Positions 9,213-17,416 of a DNA stretch of 41,616 bases are shown here, in pieces. A program made the position numbers and the translations under genes. This DNA is from Lachnospiraceae bacterium. Its GTDB lineage: Bacteria; Bacillota; Clostridia; Lachnospirales; Lachnospiraceae. The notes below the pieces were generated by a model. It was not told the DNA's origin. It saw only the letters and a list, made by a program, of their open reading frames with translations, and did not search any database. Positions within the stretch are counted from its first letter, which is position 1, and every line of letters begins with the position of its first letter. The stretch lies in contig JAGBCB010000039.1 of the NCBI GenBank assembly GCA_017938145.1, positions 1 to 41,616 on the forward strand, written 5' to 3'.

Positions 9213-10910
9213 TTATTCTACAGAAATCACGTAATAGTAGATTGGCTGGTTGCCGGAGTGTACTTCCACTTCTACCTCCGGATAGCTTTCCGTAATGCGG
9301 GAAGCCAGCGCTTCAGCCTCTTCTTCACTGGTTTCTTCACCGTAATATAAGGTAATCAGTTCAGAATCCTCATCTATCATATTTACCAGAAGTTCATATG
9401 TGGTATCTTCTACAGAGTCACCAACCGCACGGATGGTGGAATCATCAAGACCCATAATGTTGCCCTGCTTGATTTCCATGCCGTCGATGCTGGTATCTCT
9501 TACCGCATAGGTAACCTGACCGGTTTTTACCTTTTTCATTTCTGTTGTCATCAGCTCTGCATTTTCTTCCGATGACTTATCATAAGCAAAGTTGATTAAC
9601 GCTGCAATACCCTGAGGAACTGTCTTGGACGGAATAACCACAACGTTTTTATCTTCTGTTAATGTCTTTGCCTGCTCTGCCGCAAGAATAATATTCTTGT
9701 TGTTCGGAAGAACATAAACAGTATCTGCATTTACCGATTCAATGGCATTTAATACATCTTCGGTACTTGGGTTCATGGTCTGACCGCCTTCAATAATGCT
9801 GTCTACACCTAATCCCATGAAAATTTCATTCATGCCGGCACCGATGGAAACCGCAACAAAGCCTTCGGATTTTCTTGGCTCTGCAATTTTTACCGGTTCT
9901 GCCGCAGGAACTTCTTCTGCAACAGATTCTGCAGCTGCCTGCGCTTCACTGCCGGAAATAACACGTTCATTGTGTTCTTCACGCATATTATCAATTTTCA
10001 TTCTGGTTAAGGAACCGTAGGTTAATGCCATCTGGATTGCCAAACCAGGGTCGTTGGTATGAACATGAACCTTTACAATTTCATCATCGGATACTACTAC
10101 GATGGAGTCACCCAGGGATTCCAAATATGCCTTGAACTCTAACTCGGTATCCATGGTATATTCTTTTTCTAACATGATAATAAATTCGGTACAGTAACCA
10201 AACTTAATGTCTGCGGTGGAAATATCATCGGAAGCTGCACCGGTAGGCTTTTTCACCACAGGCGCCGCTACAGGAATATCAATTTTAACTTCCTTGCCGC
10301 AAAGTGCATCGTATGCACCCTTCATAATTTCCATTAAGCCCTGACCGCCGGAGTCTACTACACCTGCTTCTTTTAATACCGGTAATAATTCCGGTGTATA
10401 GTCAAGAACTTCGTCCATATACTTAATTACTTCATCCATGAAGTATAAAATATCATCGGTTTCTTCTACCAGCTGGCTGGCACGTTCTGCACCGCCCTTT
10501 GCTACGGTAAGAATGGTACCTTCCTTTGGCTTCATAACTGCCTTATATGCAGTTTCTACCGCACGCTGGAATGCTTCCGCAGCAATAGGAACCGTAATTT
10601 CTTTATGTTCGCCAACCACTTTGCAGAAACCGCGGAGCAGCTGGGATAAAATAACGCCGCTGTTACCTCTGGCGCCACGCAGGGAGCCGGAAGAAATAGC
10701 TTTCGCAAGCTCCTTCATGGCAGGGTTTGCCATCTGGCTTACTTCCTTTGCCGCAGACATAATGGTTAATGTCATATTGGTACCGGTGTCACCGTCCGGA
10801 ACCGGGAAAACGTTTAATTCGTTAATATATTCCTTTTTTGCTTCAATACGCTGTGCACCGGCTAAGAATGCCTTGCAAAGCATCTTTGCATCTACTGTAA
10901 TATTTGCCAC
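9213..10910 (-). CDS. fakA: Fatty acid kinase catalytic subunit-like protein FakA (YloV, DAK2 + DegV-like)
   Basis: A 565-residue protein. The N-terminal DAK2/DhaL-type kinase domain (about 1-200) has the nucleotide/Mg motif PDGDTGTNM (38-46) and GARGNSGVILSQLLRGF. The middle region has VHVHTNDPG. The C-terminal part (from about 330) is DegV-like and ends in an Asp/Glu-rich segment. In Gram-positives this protein phosphorylates fatty acids bound to a FakB (DegV) partner; no fakB lies in the window. The gene uses GTG (10910-10908) with AGGAGG 9 bases upstream. It follows the Asp23/YloU gene by 26 bases, the standard yloU-yloV pair. Confidence 0.93.
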   Translation of the reverse strand: MANITVDAKMLCKAFLAGAQRIEAKKEYINELNVFPVPDGDTGTNMTLTIMSAAKEVSQMANPAMKELAKAISSGSLRGARGNSGVILSQLLRGFCKVVGEHKEITVPIAAEAFQRAVETAYKAVMKPKEGTILTVAKGGAERASQLVEETDDILYFMDEVIKYMDEVLDYTPELLPVLKEAGVVDSGGQGLMEIMKGAYDALCGKEVKIDIPVAAPVVKKPTGAASDDISTADIKFGYCTEFIIMLEKEYTMDTELEFKAYLESLGDSIVVVSDDEIVKVHVHTNDPGLAIQMALTYGSLTRMKIDNMREEHNERVISGSEAQAAAESVAEEVPAAEPVKIAEPRKSEGFVAVSIGAGMNEIFMGLGVDSIIEGGQTMNPSTEDVLNAIESVNADTVYVLPNNKNIILAAEQAKTLTEDKNVVVIPSKTVPQGIAALINFAYDKSSEENAELMTTEMKKVKTGQVTYAVRDTSIDGMEIKQGNIMGLDDSTIRAVGDSVEDTTYELLVNMIDEDSELITLYYGEETSEEEAEALASRITESYPEVEVEVHSGNQPIYYYVISVE

Positions 10911-10936
10911 GATAACTATCCTCCTAATCCGTACGG

Positions 10937-11308
10937 TTAATCTATAACGCGGACGCCTTCAACATACACGCTGATCCGCTCTACCGGAAGACCGGCAAAC
11001 TCTTCCACTTTATATTTTACGTTGCTGATAAGATTATCGGTAACCGCAGAGATGCTGACACCGTAGGACACGATGATATGAAGGTCGATGGTTATCTTAT
11101 TATCTTCTGTAATGGTAACTTCCACACCGTGGGTTAAGCTTTCTCTTTTTAAGAGCTTGGCAAAGCCGTCTTTTACACTGATGGTTGCCATTCCGACAAC
11201 ACCAAAGCACTCTACTGCGGAAGAACCTGCATATTTAGCAATAACTTCTTTATCAATCTGGACATTTCCAAGGTTTGTATTCATAATACCACTTGACATA
11301 CTATTCAT
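10937..11308 (-). CDS. Asp23/Gls24 family envelope stress protein (YloU)
   Basis: A 123-residue Asp23 family protein. It has the family's VIAKYAGSSAVECFGVVGM start and the alternating beta pattern ITIDLHIIVSYGVSISAVTDNLISNVKY. These small proteins associate with the cell envelope or its membrane anchors and are linked to alkaline and envelope stress. In Firmicutes they precede YloV/FakA. GGAGGT lies 7 bases before the ATG at 11308. The weak candidate promoter upstream (TTCCTT-17-TAAAAT near 11380) is not convincing. Confidence 0.92.
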   Translation of the reverse strand: MNSMSSGIMNTNLGNVQIDKEVIAKYAGSSAVECFGVVGMATISVKDGFAKLLKRESLTHGVEVTITEDNKITIDLHIIVSYGVSISAVTDNLISNVKYKVEEFAGLPVERISVYVEGVRVID

Positions 11309-11476
11309 AGTAATACCTCCAATCCTGTTATTCCGGGCCTGTGTAATTCCACGGCCGCAGAAATTGTTTCCAACAAAAGGATTTTACCATAACTTCAGCC
11401 GAAAAGGAACCTTTTCTTTAAATTTTTTTCTTTTTCATACATATATTAATACCATCACACCGCCAAGGAGAAGCCC

Positions 11477-11614
11477 ATGAAACGCCTGATTGGCTTTATA
11501 ATGTTCTGGATAGCCGTCGGAATGCTCCTAATGCTTTTTATCCGGCACGGCATCCTGGCCCTCTGCTTAATCTTACTCTTTTTGGTATGCGGATATAACC
11601 TGTTTTGTAAATAA
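11477..11614 (+). CDS. Small membrane protein, 45 residues
   Basis: A short plus-strand gene between two minus-strand genes. An ideal AAGGAG lies 6 bases before the ATG. The product begins MKRLIGFIMFWIAVG and consists of two hydrophobic helices (about 4-21 and 25-40) joined by an FIRHG turn, ending YNLFCK. A stem-loop terminator follows 17 bases after the stop. Small two-helix proteins occur widely near this locus in related genomes, but I cannot assign a function. Confidence that it is expressed rests on the RBS, the amphipathic pattern and the terminator. Confidence 0.75.
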   Translation: MKRLIGFIMFWIAVGMLLMLFIRHGILALCLILLFLVCGYNLFCK

Positions 11615-11631
11615 CTCTTAAACGAAAAATA

Positions 11632-11657
11632 GGGTGTCAGGCAACCGCCGGACACCC
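11632..11657. terminator. Bidirectional terminator between the small gene and rpmB
   Basis: Stem GGGTGTC / GACACCC with inner GGC/GCC pairing. It is followed by GTTTT on the plus strand and by TATTTTT on the minus strand, so it can end both converging genes. Confidence 0.8.
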
Positions 11658-11695
11658 GTTTTAATCAAGCTTATTGCTTAATCCGATTTTTTGCT

Positions 11696-11893
11696 TTAAG
11701 CACGCTCTACCTTACCGGATCTTAAGCAGGATGTACATACATACATCTTCTTAGTACCGCCTTCAGTCTTTACTCTAACAGACTTAACGTTGGACTTCCA
11801 CATCTTATTAGCTCTACCGGAAACCTGGCTTCTGGTAATGCTGATGGTTCTTCCGAATAAAGCACCCTTATCACAAACTGCACATTTAGCCAT
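11696..11893 (-). CDS. rpmB: 50S ribosomal protein L28
   Basis: A 65-residue protein starting MAKCAVCDKGALFG, with a second CTSC pair near the C-terminus. This is the zinc-binding (C+) form of L28. It is a structural protein of the large ribosomal subunit. The start was set at the ATG at 11893, not the upstream in-frame codons, because AAGGAGGTG lies just ahead and the protein then has the normal L28 start. Confidence 0.98.
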   Translation of the reverse strand: MAKCAVCDKGALFGRTISITRSQVSGRANKMWKSNVKSVRVKTEGGTKKMYVCTSCLRSGKVERA

Positions 11894-11946
11894 TTTATTG
11901 CACCTCCTTAGGTAATAATTTAAGGCTATGGCCCACAAACAAAATC

Positions 11947-11975
11947 ATTTTAACAGAAAACCTTTCAGAATGCAA
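11947..11975 (-). promoter_or_regulatory. rpmB promoter
   Basis: TTGCAT (11975-11970) and TAAAAT (11952-11947) are spaced 17 bases apart on the minus strand, about 55 bases before the rpmB start. Confidence 0.6.
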
Positions 11976-11993
11976 GCACAAATTTATATTTTT

Positions 11994-12392
11994 TTATTCT
12001 TCTAAATCTGCTACTACGCTGTCAACCTTTTCCTGCATGTCTTTTTTCTCTGTTTTATCCTTTTTGAAGGAGTCAATCAAGTCAGGAACCATATCAAGAA
12101 CCTTGGTTACGGTATCCTGGTTCTTCACATTCACAAGCTTGGCATGTCCGTCTTTTAATACAACTACAGAACTTGGAGTAATCTTACCGCCGAGACCGCC
12201 GCCGGTACTCATGTCACCGGCCTGCTTCGCCCAGGCACCGGCACCGACACCGAAAGAAACGTCCACAAGCGGAAGAATAATGGTACCGTCTTCAAAACGT
12301 ACCGCATCTCCTACTACCGTCTTTGTAGATAAAAAACCATCCATGCCTTTAAATAAAGCTTCTACTGTACTGTCAAATCTGTTATCTGCCAT
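11994..12392 (-). CDS. gerW: GerW family spore protein (YtfJ)
   Basis: A 132-residue protein of the GerW/YtfJ family. It begins NRFDSTVEALFKGMDGF and has the typical glycine-rich turn FGVGAGAW and TGGGLGGKITPSSVVVLKDG. In Bacillus YtfJ is a sporulation protein needed for germination responses, which supports a spore-forming host. The ATG at 12392 was chosen, with GGAGG 8 bases before it; the in-frame TTG five codons earlier overlaps the ribosome binding site. It follows the DUF2953 gene by 21 bases, as ytfJ follows ytfI. Confidence 0.93.
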   Translation of the reverse strand: MADNRFDSTVEALFKGMDGFLSTKTVVGDAVRFEDGTIILPLVDVSFGVGAGAWAKQAGDMSTGGGLGGKITPSSVVVLKDGHAKLVNVKNQDTVTKVLDMVPDLIDSFKKDKTEKKDMQEKVDSVVADLEE

Positions 12393-12413
12393 TTTTTTGT
12401 CCTCCAAAATATT

Positions 12414-13388
12414 TTATTCTATTTCTTTTATACCTTTAAATTCTTTTATTACCTGTCTGAGTTCCTTGTTTAATGCAACCTTAACCGCAATCACCAAAAG
12501 AGTGAACACCTGGATTCTTCCCTTAATCAGCACGTCACATTCCAGTTGCTTTTCCGTAAAGTTTGGCCGGATTTCCAAAAGCTGTCCTGTCCGTGCATAA
12601 AGAACACTGAGGATTCCGAGAACCTGTCCGGTGGTTGCAGGGTTGTCCGCACCGTAAGCCAAATATCCTTTTATCTTTCTTGGGAGAATATGCTTTAATA
12701 ACCTTCCCAGCTTGCTCCAGACAAACTTCATCGCTGTTTTTGTTTCTGGCTTTCCTAAAATCCGCTGCACCTCATCTTTTTGATGTAACAGTTTTTTGAT
12801 TTTAGCAATTGTTTTACTGATAGTCTCCCGCATTTTTTGAATCTTAGCCTTGATTTTAGCAAAAATGCCGGGCTTTTTTTCTTTGTCCTGTGCCGGCTTC
12901 TCCGTTGTCTCCTCAAAACTTTCCGACTCTTCTGCTACGTTTTCAAAAGAAGCCTCGTCCTCCGGTTCCGCCTTCGGAAGAGTTCCCGGATTTTCCAGCG
13001 GAGCAAAGATTTCTTCCTCAGGAACAGTTTCTATTACATTGCCGGACTTCCCCTTCTTTTTCTTCTTTGCTTTTTTCTGCTTCGGCTTTTTTTCTTTTTT
13101 CTTTTTCGGTGTTTTTTCCTTCTTTGGCTTTTCCGAATCTAATAACGATATTCCAAAAAGCTTTACCTTATAGGACAATTTCTTGAAATATTGTACTATA
13201 ACAACAATTGCCGGCCATAAAAAGCTTACCTTGGCGGTAACCTTAGTCTCTTTTGGATTATGAATAATTCTCACCTTGTAAAAGACCGGAACAAACAATA
13301 CCAGCGCCAATACCAGGAGAATCAGTCCGAGTATTGCCAAAATTGTAATTCCGATAATTTTTAAGATAAGTAAAAATATCTGTATCAT
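12414..13388 (-). CDS. DUF2953 membrane-anchored protein (YtfI-like)
   Basis: A 324-residue protein. There is an N-terminal membrane helix (about 3-35), then a short conserved strand region (FYKVRIIHNPKETKVTAKVSFLW). Next come a very basic Lys-rich stretch (about 88-120), an acidic Glu/Pro stretch (about 120-175) and another basic coiled region. The C-terminal DUF2953 domain (about 215-324) contains YLAYGADNPATTGQVLGIL. DUF2953 proteins sit next to gerW in Bacillus (ytfI-ytfJ), so a sporulation role is likely. The ATG overlaps the stop of the upstream gene (ATGA). Confidence 0.88.
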   Translation of the reverse strand: MIQIFLLILKIIGITILAILGLILLVLALVLFVPVFYKVRIIHNPKETKVTAKVSFLWPAIVVIVQYFKKLSYKVKLFGISLLDSEKPKKEKTPKKKKEKKPKQKKAKKKKKGKSGNVIETVPEEEIFAPLENPGTLPKAEPEDEASFENVAEESESFEETTEKPAQDKEKKPGIFAKIKAKIQKMRETISKTIAKIKKLLHQKDEVQRILGKPETKTAMKFVWSKLGRLLKHILPRKIKGYLAYGADNPATTGQVLGILSVLYARTGQLLEIRPNFTEKQLECDVLIKGRIQVFTLLVIAVKVALNKELRQVIKEFKGIKEIE

Positions 13389-13699
13389 TCTGTTTCAAAA
13401 TACTCCTTGCAACAAAGTCCGTCGGTTGCCCGATAAACATCCTCCAGCATGGAAACCACAAGATTTTCTGCTTCTTCCTTTCCCTTGGCTATTCCGTAAA
13501 CCAAAAGATTTTGCCGTTTGTAATAGGGAAAAAGCAACTCAGCTGTTGGCAGAATATCAAATAAATTGCTGTTGTTAGATGGTCTTGTAATGAGAAAAAA
13601 ACCTAAAACAGTTTTACCGCTCTCCAGTTTTTTCTGCACCTTTTTTACATTCTTTTCAGCCTGACTGCCTATGTATAATTTTTCTGACCAAACAATCAC
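13385..13699 (-). CDS. Conserved unknown protein, 104 residues
   Basis: The product starts MIVWSEKLYIGSQAEKN. It contains VLGFFLITRPSNNSNLFDIL and a YYKRQNLLVYGIAKGKEEAENLV segment, and looks like a soluble alpha/beta domain. GTG at 13699 was chosen because GGAGGTGG lies about 8 bases before it; the in-frame TTG five codons earlier is inside that ribosome binding site. The stop overlaps the DUF2953 start by 4 bases, so the two are translationally coupled and probably work together. No family recognised. Confidence 0.75.
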   Translation of the reverse strand: MIVWSEKLYIGSQAEKNVKKVQKKLESGKTVLGFFLITRPSNNSNLFDILPTAELLFPYYKRQNLLVYGIAKGKEEAENLVVSMLEDVYRATDGLCCKEYFETE

Positions 13700-13759
13700 C
13701 TGTGCCACCTCCAACTGCTGTCTACTGCTATCATAACAGACTTTTTTCGGGAAGTAAAG

Positions 13760-15145
13760 TTATACCTGATAATAGCTGCGAAGTAAATCAACACTGATTT
13801 TCTTTTCTTTTTCATCCCTGCAGCCATCCAGGGCATTTCTAACATAATTCATTACTTCTGTATGGTTGTTAAAGAATACCGGAAGTTCTCTGAGTACTGC
13901 GGCCATAACTGCACGGTTTTGTATTCTGGAACCATTCTCCAAAGCATTCTTAATATCAATCAAAAATGCGTCCTTTACCTTTTGCAAATAACCGTCTTCT
14001 TCCACCGGCCCCTCTTCTTCCAGAGAAGCATACGCACTGCTGGAATTTAAACGCTGTACGGTTAATAAGCGGTGATACACCACAGAAAGCATCAGCTCGT
14101 TTATCTGCTTTTCCAGATTTTCTTTTACATATAACAAAACAGCTTCCAGACCCATAATTTCTTCGGATATTGCTTCCATTTCCGTTTCTACGCCGGCAAA
14201 TAAAACTTCTGCCTCTACCGGTGTTTCGGATAAAAGCGACTTCGTCATTTCCTGCGGACGTGCACTTGCCCGTTCTGCAGAAAGCGTAAAATACTGTTTT
14301 GTAAGCAATACGGTCATAAGGGCATTTGCCACTGCCTGAATGTCGCTCAGGCATTCGGTAGCATTGCGGATATATTCTGTACCTTCCGCCAATGCGTCCT
14401 TACGCTCTGCATATTCTTCCCCGCTAAGTTCTGCAAGAGACTTGCTCTCAAACAACTTCTTTACCTTATCCAGCTTTGCATAGCTCTTTGCCATACCCTT
14501 TGGTGTATACAGACCGGAGGCACTGCGAAGCATGTAATCAAACATCTCCACACTCTTTGGATCGGATTCTTTATAAATAGAAAATGCATTTTCTACCAGC
14601 TCCAGGAACTTACCCTTTGTCATACGTACCGGCAGACAGGATACCATTTCTTTGATATGCTCATTGATAAGAGCCGGCTCCTCTTCCGAAAAAATCCACT
14701 GCAGGATTTCCTTTGCCACCGCATCGTTATCCATAGCAGCCGGTTCTTCTGTTTCTTCAAAAACAGCTTCCAGACGGTTTATCACATACTCATACAAAAT
14801 AAACAAATCGGTATATGCCGTTAATATATCCATTTTTGTAATAATTTTTTCACGAAGCTCCGCCAGTTCTTTAATTGCCTCGTCATATACATCCGGAGAA
14901 AATGCATCCAAAAGAGTTTTCCTCATAATATCGTAAAGCTTTTCTTCCAGTTCCTTTACGGTACGGCCCGGCTTAATCATGCCCTCTTCCTTTGCTTCCA
15001 AAAGCACGGAAAGCTCCATGTTCATGTTATAATAAGACAGCATTCCGTAGGCAGATGCCATACGGTTCATTAACTCCGGCAGTGCCTGTTCCAGGTTTCT
15101 TCCTGCCTTGATATCTCCTGTCAACTGTCGTATTGTTTTATCCAT
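13760..15145 (-). CDS. Unknown alpha-helical protein, 461 residues
   Basis: A soluble, acidic, nearly all-helical protein with no membrane segment or recognisable catalytic motif. It is rich in Glu, Leu and Ala with repeated helical heptads (for example KELEEKLYDIMRKTLLDAF). I do not recognise the family. It follows the two ABC-2 permease genes, and its start codon is served by the ribosome binding site of repeat copy 1 (AAGGAGGATT, 15158-15149). It could be an adaptor for the neighbouring membrane proteins; this is only context. Confidence 0.7.
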   Translation of the reverse strand: MDKTIRQLTGDIKAGRNLEQALPELMNRMASAYGMLSYYNMNMELSVLLEAKEEGMIKPGRTVKELEEKLYDIMRKTLLDAFSPDVYDEAIKELAELREKIITKMDILTAYTDLFILYEYVINRLEAVFEETEEPAAMDNDAVAKEILQWIFSEEEPALINEHIKEMVSCLPVRMTKGKFLELVENAFSIYKESDPKSVEMFDYMLRSASGLYTPKGMAKSYAKLDKVKKLFESKSLAELSGEEYAERKDALAEGTEYIRNATECLSDIQAVANALMTVLLTKQYFTLSAERASARPQEMTKSLLSETPVEAEVLFAGVETEMEAISEEIMGLEAVLLYVKENLEKQINELMLSVVYHRLLTVQRLNSSSAYASLEEEGPVEEDGYLQKVKDAFLIDIKNALENGSRIQNRAVMAAVLRELPVFFNNHTEVMNYVRNALDGCRDEKEKKISVDLLRSYYQV

Positions 15146-15148
15146 TGT

Positions 15149-15212
15149 AATCCTCCTTGTTTTCCGAAGGAAAATGCCCGCCCGCCGATTGCGGGCAGAG
15201 GATTTATCCTCC
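15149..15212 (-). repeat. Structured RBS repeat, copy 1
   Basis: Read on the minus strand the order is: GGAGGAT; AAATCCTC; a GC stem GCCCGC / GCGGGC; a stem TTTTCC-TTC-GGAAAA (15174-15160); then AAGGAGGATT, which is the ribosome binding site of the 461-residue protein. The same 62-64-base layout recurs at 19412-19473 and 33277-33339. It begins 5 bases after the stop of the permease gene, so this copy is inside an operon. Confidence 0.9.
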
Positions 15213-15217
15213 TAAAG

Positions 15218-16324
15218 TCAGTGGTAAAGTTCTGTCATTTTCCGGACAAACCAGCTGTTTGGCACCCAGACCGAAGTTCCCTCCGGCACAAGCAGTCCGT
15301 CCACCACACTGATAAATCCTAAAACTCCGAATATGAGAATCATTGCCAGCATTCCCATCTGATATACGGTATGATTCTTAATTATGTATGCTGCAAAAAG
15401 CATCAAACATACTATAACACAAATGTATACCATAGTGCAAACAAGTAATGAAAGAATTTCGGAAATTTCCATCCGGTTCTTCCAATACAGACACAATAAG
15501 AACATACTTCCAAAGAGAAACGGCACAAAAAGTCCGGCCACCGCACTGCCGGCATATACCGCACTTTGCCGGATTGGAAGAATTTTTATTCTGTCGCCCA
15601 AACGTCCGTGCCTGATTTGACGGAACGGGAGCACCGCATAAACGGAAAGAAATCCCAGCATCAGTGCAAACACCGCATAAATGGCCTGTTGATATATTAC
15701 CGACTGAGACGGTTTCTTTACCTCTTCATTCTTTCTGTTTACATAGGTTACTTCAAAAGAGAATTCTGTGCCACCCTCTGCCAGAACCTGTTCTACATAT
15801 TCCCTGTATTCGTCCGCAGACAAGGTTTCTTCCAAACCTGCCTTCTTTTGATACTTCAACAGCATCTGATACCCTTTTGCCGTACAAATCTCCTGCATCA
15901 TGGTACCGGCAAGTACATCTCCCAGAAGCAGGGCGCTATTGTCCGGTGTTTCATACAGAGTTACCAGATTCTTGGTTTTACCCTTAAGAAGATTATCTGC
16001 AAAGCTCCGCTTAAACACACATACCGCAGAAACCTCACCTCTTTTTAACTGTTCTACCAGTTCATCTTCCCTGCCAAGGACGATTTCATATAAATCCTTC
16101 TGCTGCATCGCATCGATTACCATAGCAGAAAGTTCTGTGCTGCTTTGATCTGCAATTCCCACAGATATTTTGCTTTTTTCTTCCTTTACTTCTTCCATGC
16201 TAAACAACATAAAAGCTAAAATCATCCATCCCGTTATCAGTAAAATAATGGTTTTCTTTCCTGCCAGCAGCAATTTGAAGCTGTACACCATAGTGAGTAC
16301 TGTTTCTCTTATCCAACGCATCAT
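15218..16324 (-). CDS. ABC-2 type permease (second of a pair)
   Basis: A 368-residue protein with the ABC2_membrane_3 plan. It has one N-terminal helix (about 16-36), a soluble external domain (about 45-205) with SVGIADQS, then about five C-terminal helices. The family forms the membrane part of exporters or of YhgE-like systems. The ATG at 16324 overlaps the stop of the upstream permease (ATGA) and has GGAGGT 8 bases before it. No ATPase gene lies beside the pair. Confidence 0.85.
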   Translation of the reverse strand: MMRWIRETVLTMVYSFKLLLAGKKTIILLITGWMILAFMLFSMEEVKEEKSKISVGIADQSSTELSAMVIDAMQQKDLYEIVLGREDELVEQLKRGEVSAVCVFKRSFADNLLKGKTKNLVTLYETPDNSALLLGDVLAGTMMQEICTAKGYQMLLKYQKKAGLEETLSADEYREYVEQVLAEGGTEFSFEVTYVNRKNEEVKKPSQSVIYQQAIYAVFALMLGFLSVYAVLPFRQIRHGRLGDRIKILPIRQSAVYAGSAVAGLFVPFLFGSMFLLCLYWKNRMEISEILSLLVCTMVYICVIVCLMLFAAYIIKNHTVYQMGMLAMILIFGVLGFISVVDGLLVPEGTSVWVPNSWFVRKMTELYH

Positions 16325-17412
16325 GGCAAAATACCTCCCATCACATAGGTGAAGTTACGGTTTGGCATCCAGGCTGCAATTTTCTGAAAGCTGTCCGGTA
16401 AATATGCTTCCGGAATCAGGCTTCCTCCAAAGATTGCCAGACATACCAATACCATGCTGCAAATAAAAAGATACTGCTCACTGTTTTTACAAACACGTCC
16501 TAGTAACAAAAATACTACCAGCCATGGACATAAAAGCAGTATTGCCCCCGGTAGCGTTTCCGGCCCGGACATTCTGCTGCATATCACCGCTAAGGCTCCT
16601 ACAGAAAGCACAAGATACGGAAGTCCTACTGCCGTGAGAATTCCGGCCGACTGCATATTCACCGTCCGCAGCCGGTTCAGCATTCCGCTCTTACGGATGG
16701 AAAGAACCCGTAGTCCCGCCGGCAAAAACAAAAAGATTAAAATAAAATATACTCCCGTAAACTGATAATGCTGTACCAAAGAAAGCGCCGGCTGTTCTTC
16801 AGCCTCCTGGCGTTCCACTAACTGCTTACGAAAAAAATCATCCTTTCCAAGAGCAGTAAAAATCAGGTCCAGGGATATTTCCACATTGGCAGCATCCCGC
16901 TCTTTTGCGGAAAATCCTTCTTCTCTCATCCGGCGATACAGCGCCGTGCAATTTACCTCCACTGCTTCAATATAGGTTTCGTACGCCTCCATCACATGGC
17001 GCATTACCAAAGCCTTGGTTGGATTTTTCATGGAAACTGCCGCCTGAATCGGAAGATTTTCCATATCCAGCATGCTTTGGGCGAAATTTTCAGGAATAAT
17101 CAAATAGGCATCCAGCCTGTTTTCTTCCATTGCTTTCTGTAAATTTGCCCTGCTGTCCTCTATCAGCTCCACGTACTTTAAAAAATCTTCGTTTTCATTA
17201 AAGTATTCCATCAATAAATCAGCATAGGCAGAGGTATCTTCCTTTGCAACACCGAGCATGATTTTTGCCGGTTCCGGCTCTTCTTTTTTCTGTTCCTTTA
17301 CATAGCAAATAGTGCCTATCATAAAAATAATAAGCACTACTAAAAATACGATATTCTGTCTGTTTTTCCACCTTGCTGCTTCTGCCTGCAGCAATATCCG
17401 GACAGTTCTCAT
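16321..17412 (-). CDS. ABC-2 type permease (first of a pair)
   Basis: A 363-residue protein with the same plan as the next gene: helix at about 19-36, external domain with KIMLGVAKEDTSAYADLLMEYF, then a C-terminal group of helices from about 215. The two permeases would form a heterodimer. GGAGGAG lies 8 bases before the ATG. It starts only 4 bases after the rhomboid-like gene. An ATP-binding subunit must be encoded elsewhere, or the pair works without one. Confidence 0.85.
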   Translation of the reverse strand: MRTVRILLQAEAARWKNRQNIVFLVVLIIFMIGTICYVKEQKKEEPEPAKIMLGVAKEDTSAYADLLMEYFNENEDFLKYVELIEDSRANLQKAMEENRLDAYLIIPENFAQSMLDMENLPIQAAVSMKNPTKALVMRHVMEAYETYIEAVEVNCTALYRRMREEGFSAKERDAANVEISLDLIFTALGKDDFFRKQLVERQEAEEQPALSLVQHYQFTGVYFILIFLFLPAGLRVLSIRKSGMLNRLRTVNMQSAGILTAVGLPYLVLSVGALAVICSRMSGPETLPGAILLLCPWLVVFLLLGRVCKNSEQYLFICSMVLVCLAIFGGSLIPEAYLPDSFQKIAAWMPNRNFTYVMGGILP

Positions 17413-17416
17413 GAAA

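Noticed and set aside
12837-13186. Phe/Ser-rich plus-strand frames opposite the DUF2953 gene
   Set aside because: They mirror the lysine/glutamate-rich segment of the DUF2953 protein and are low-complexity artefacts.
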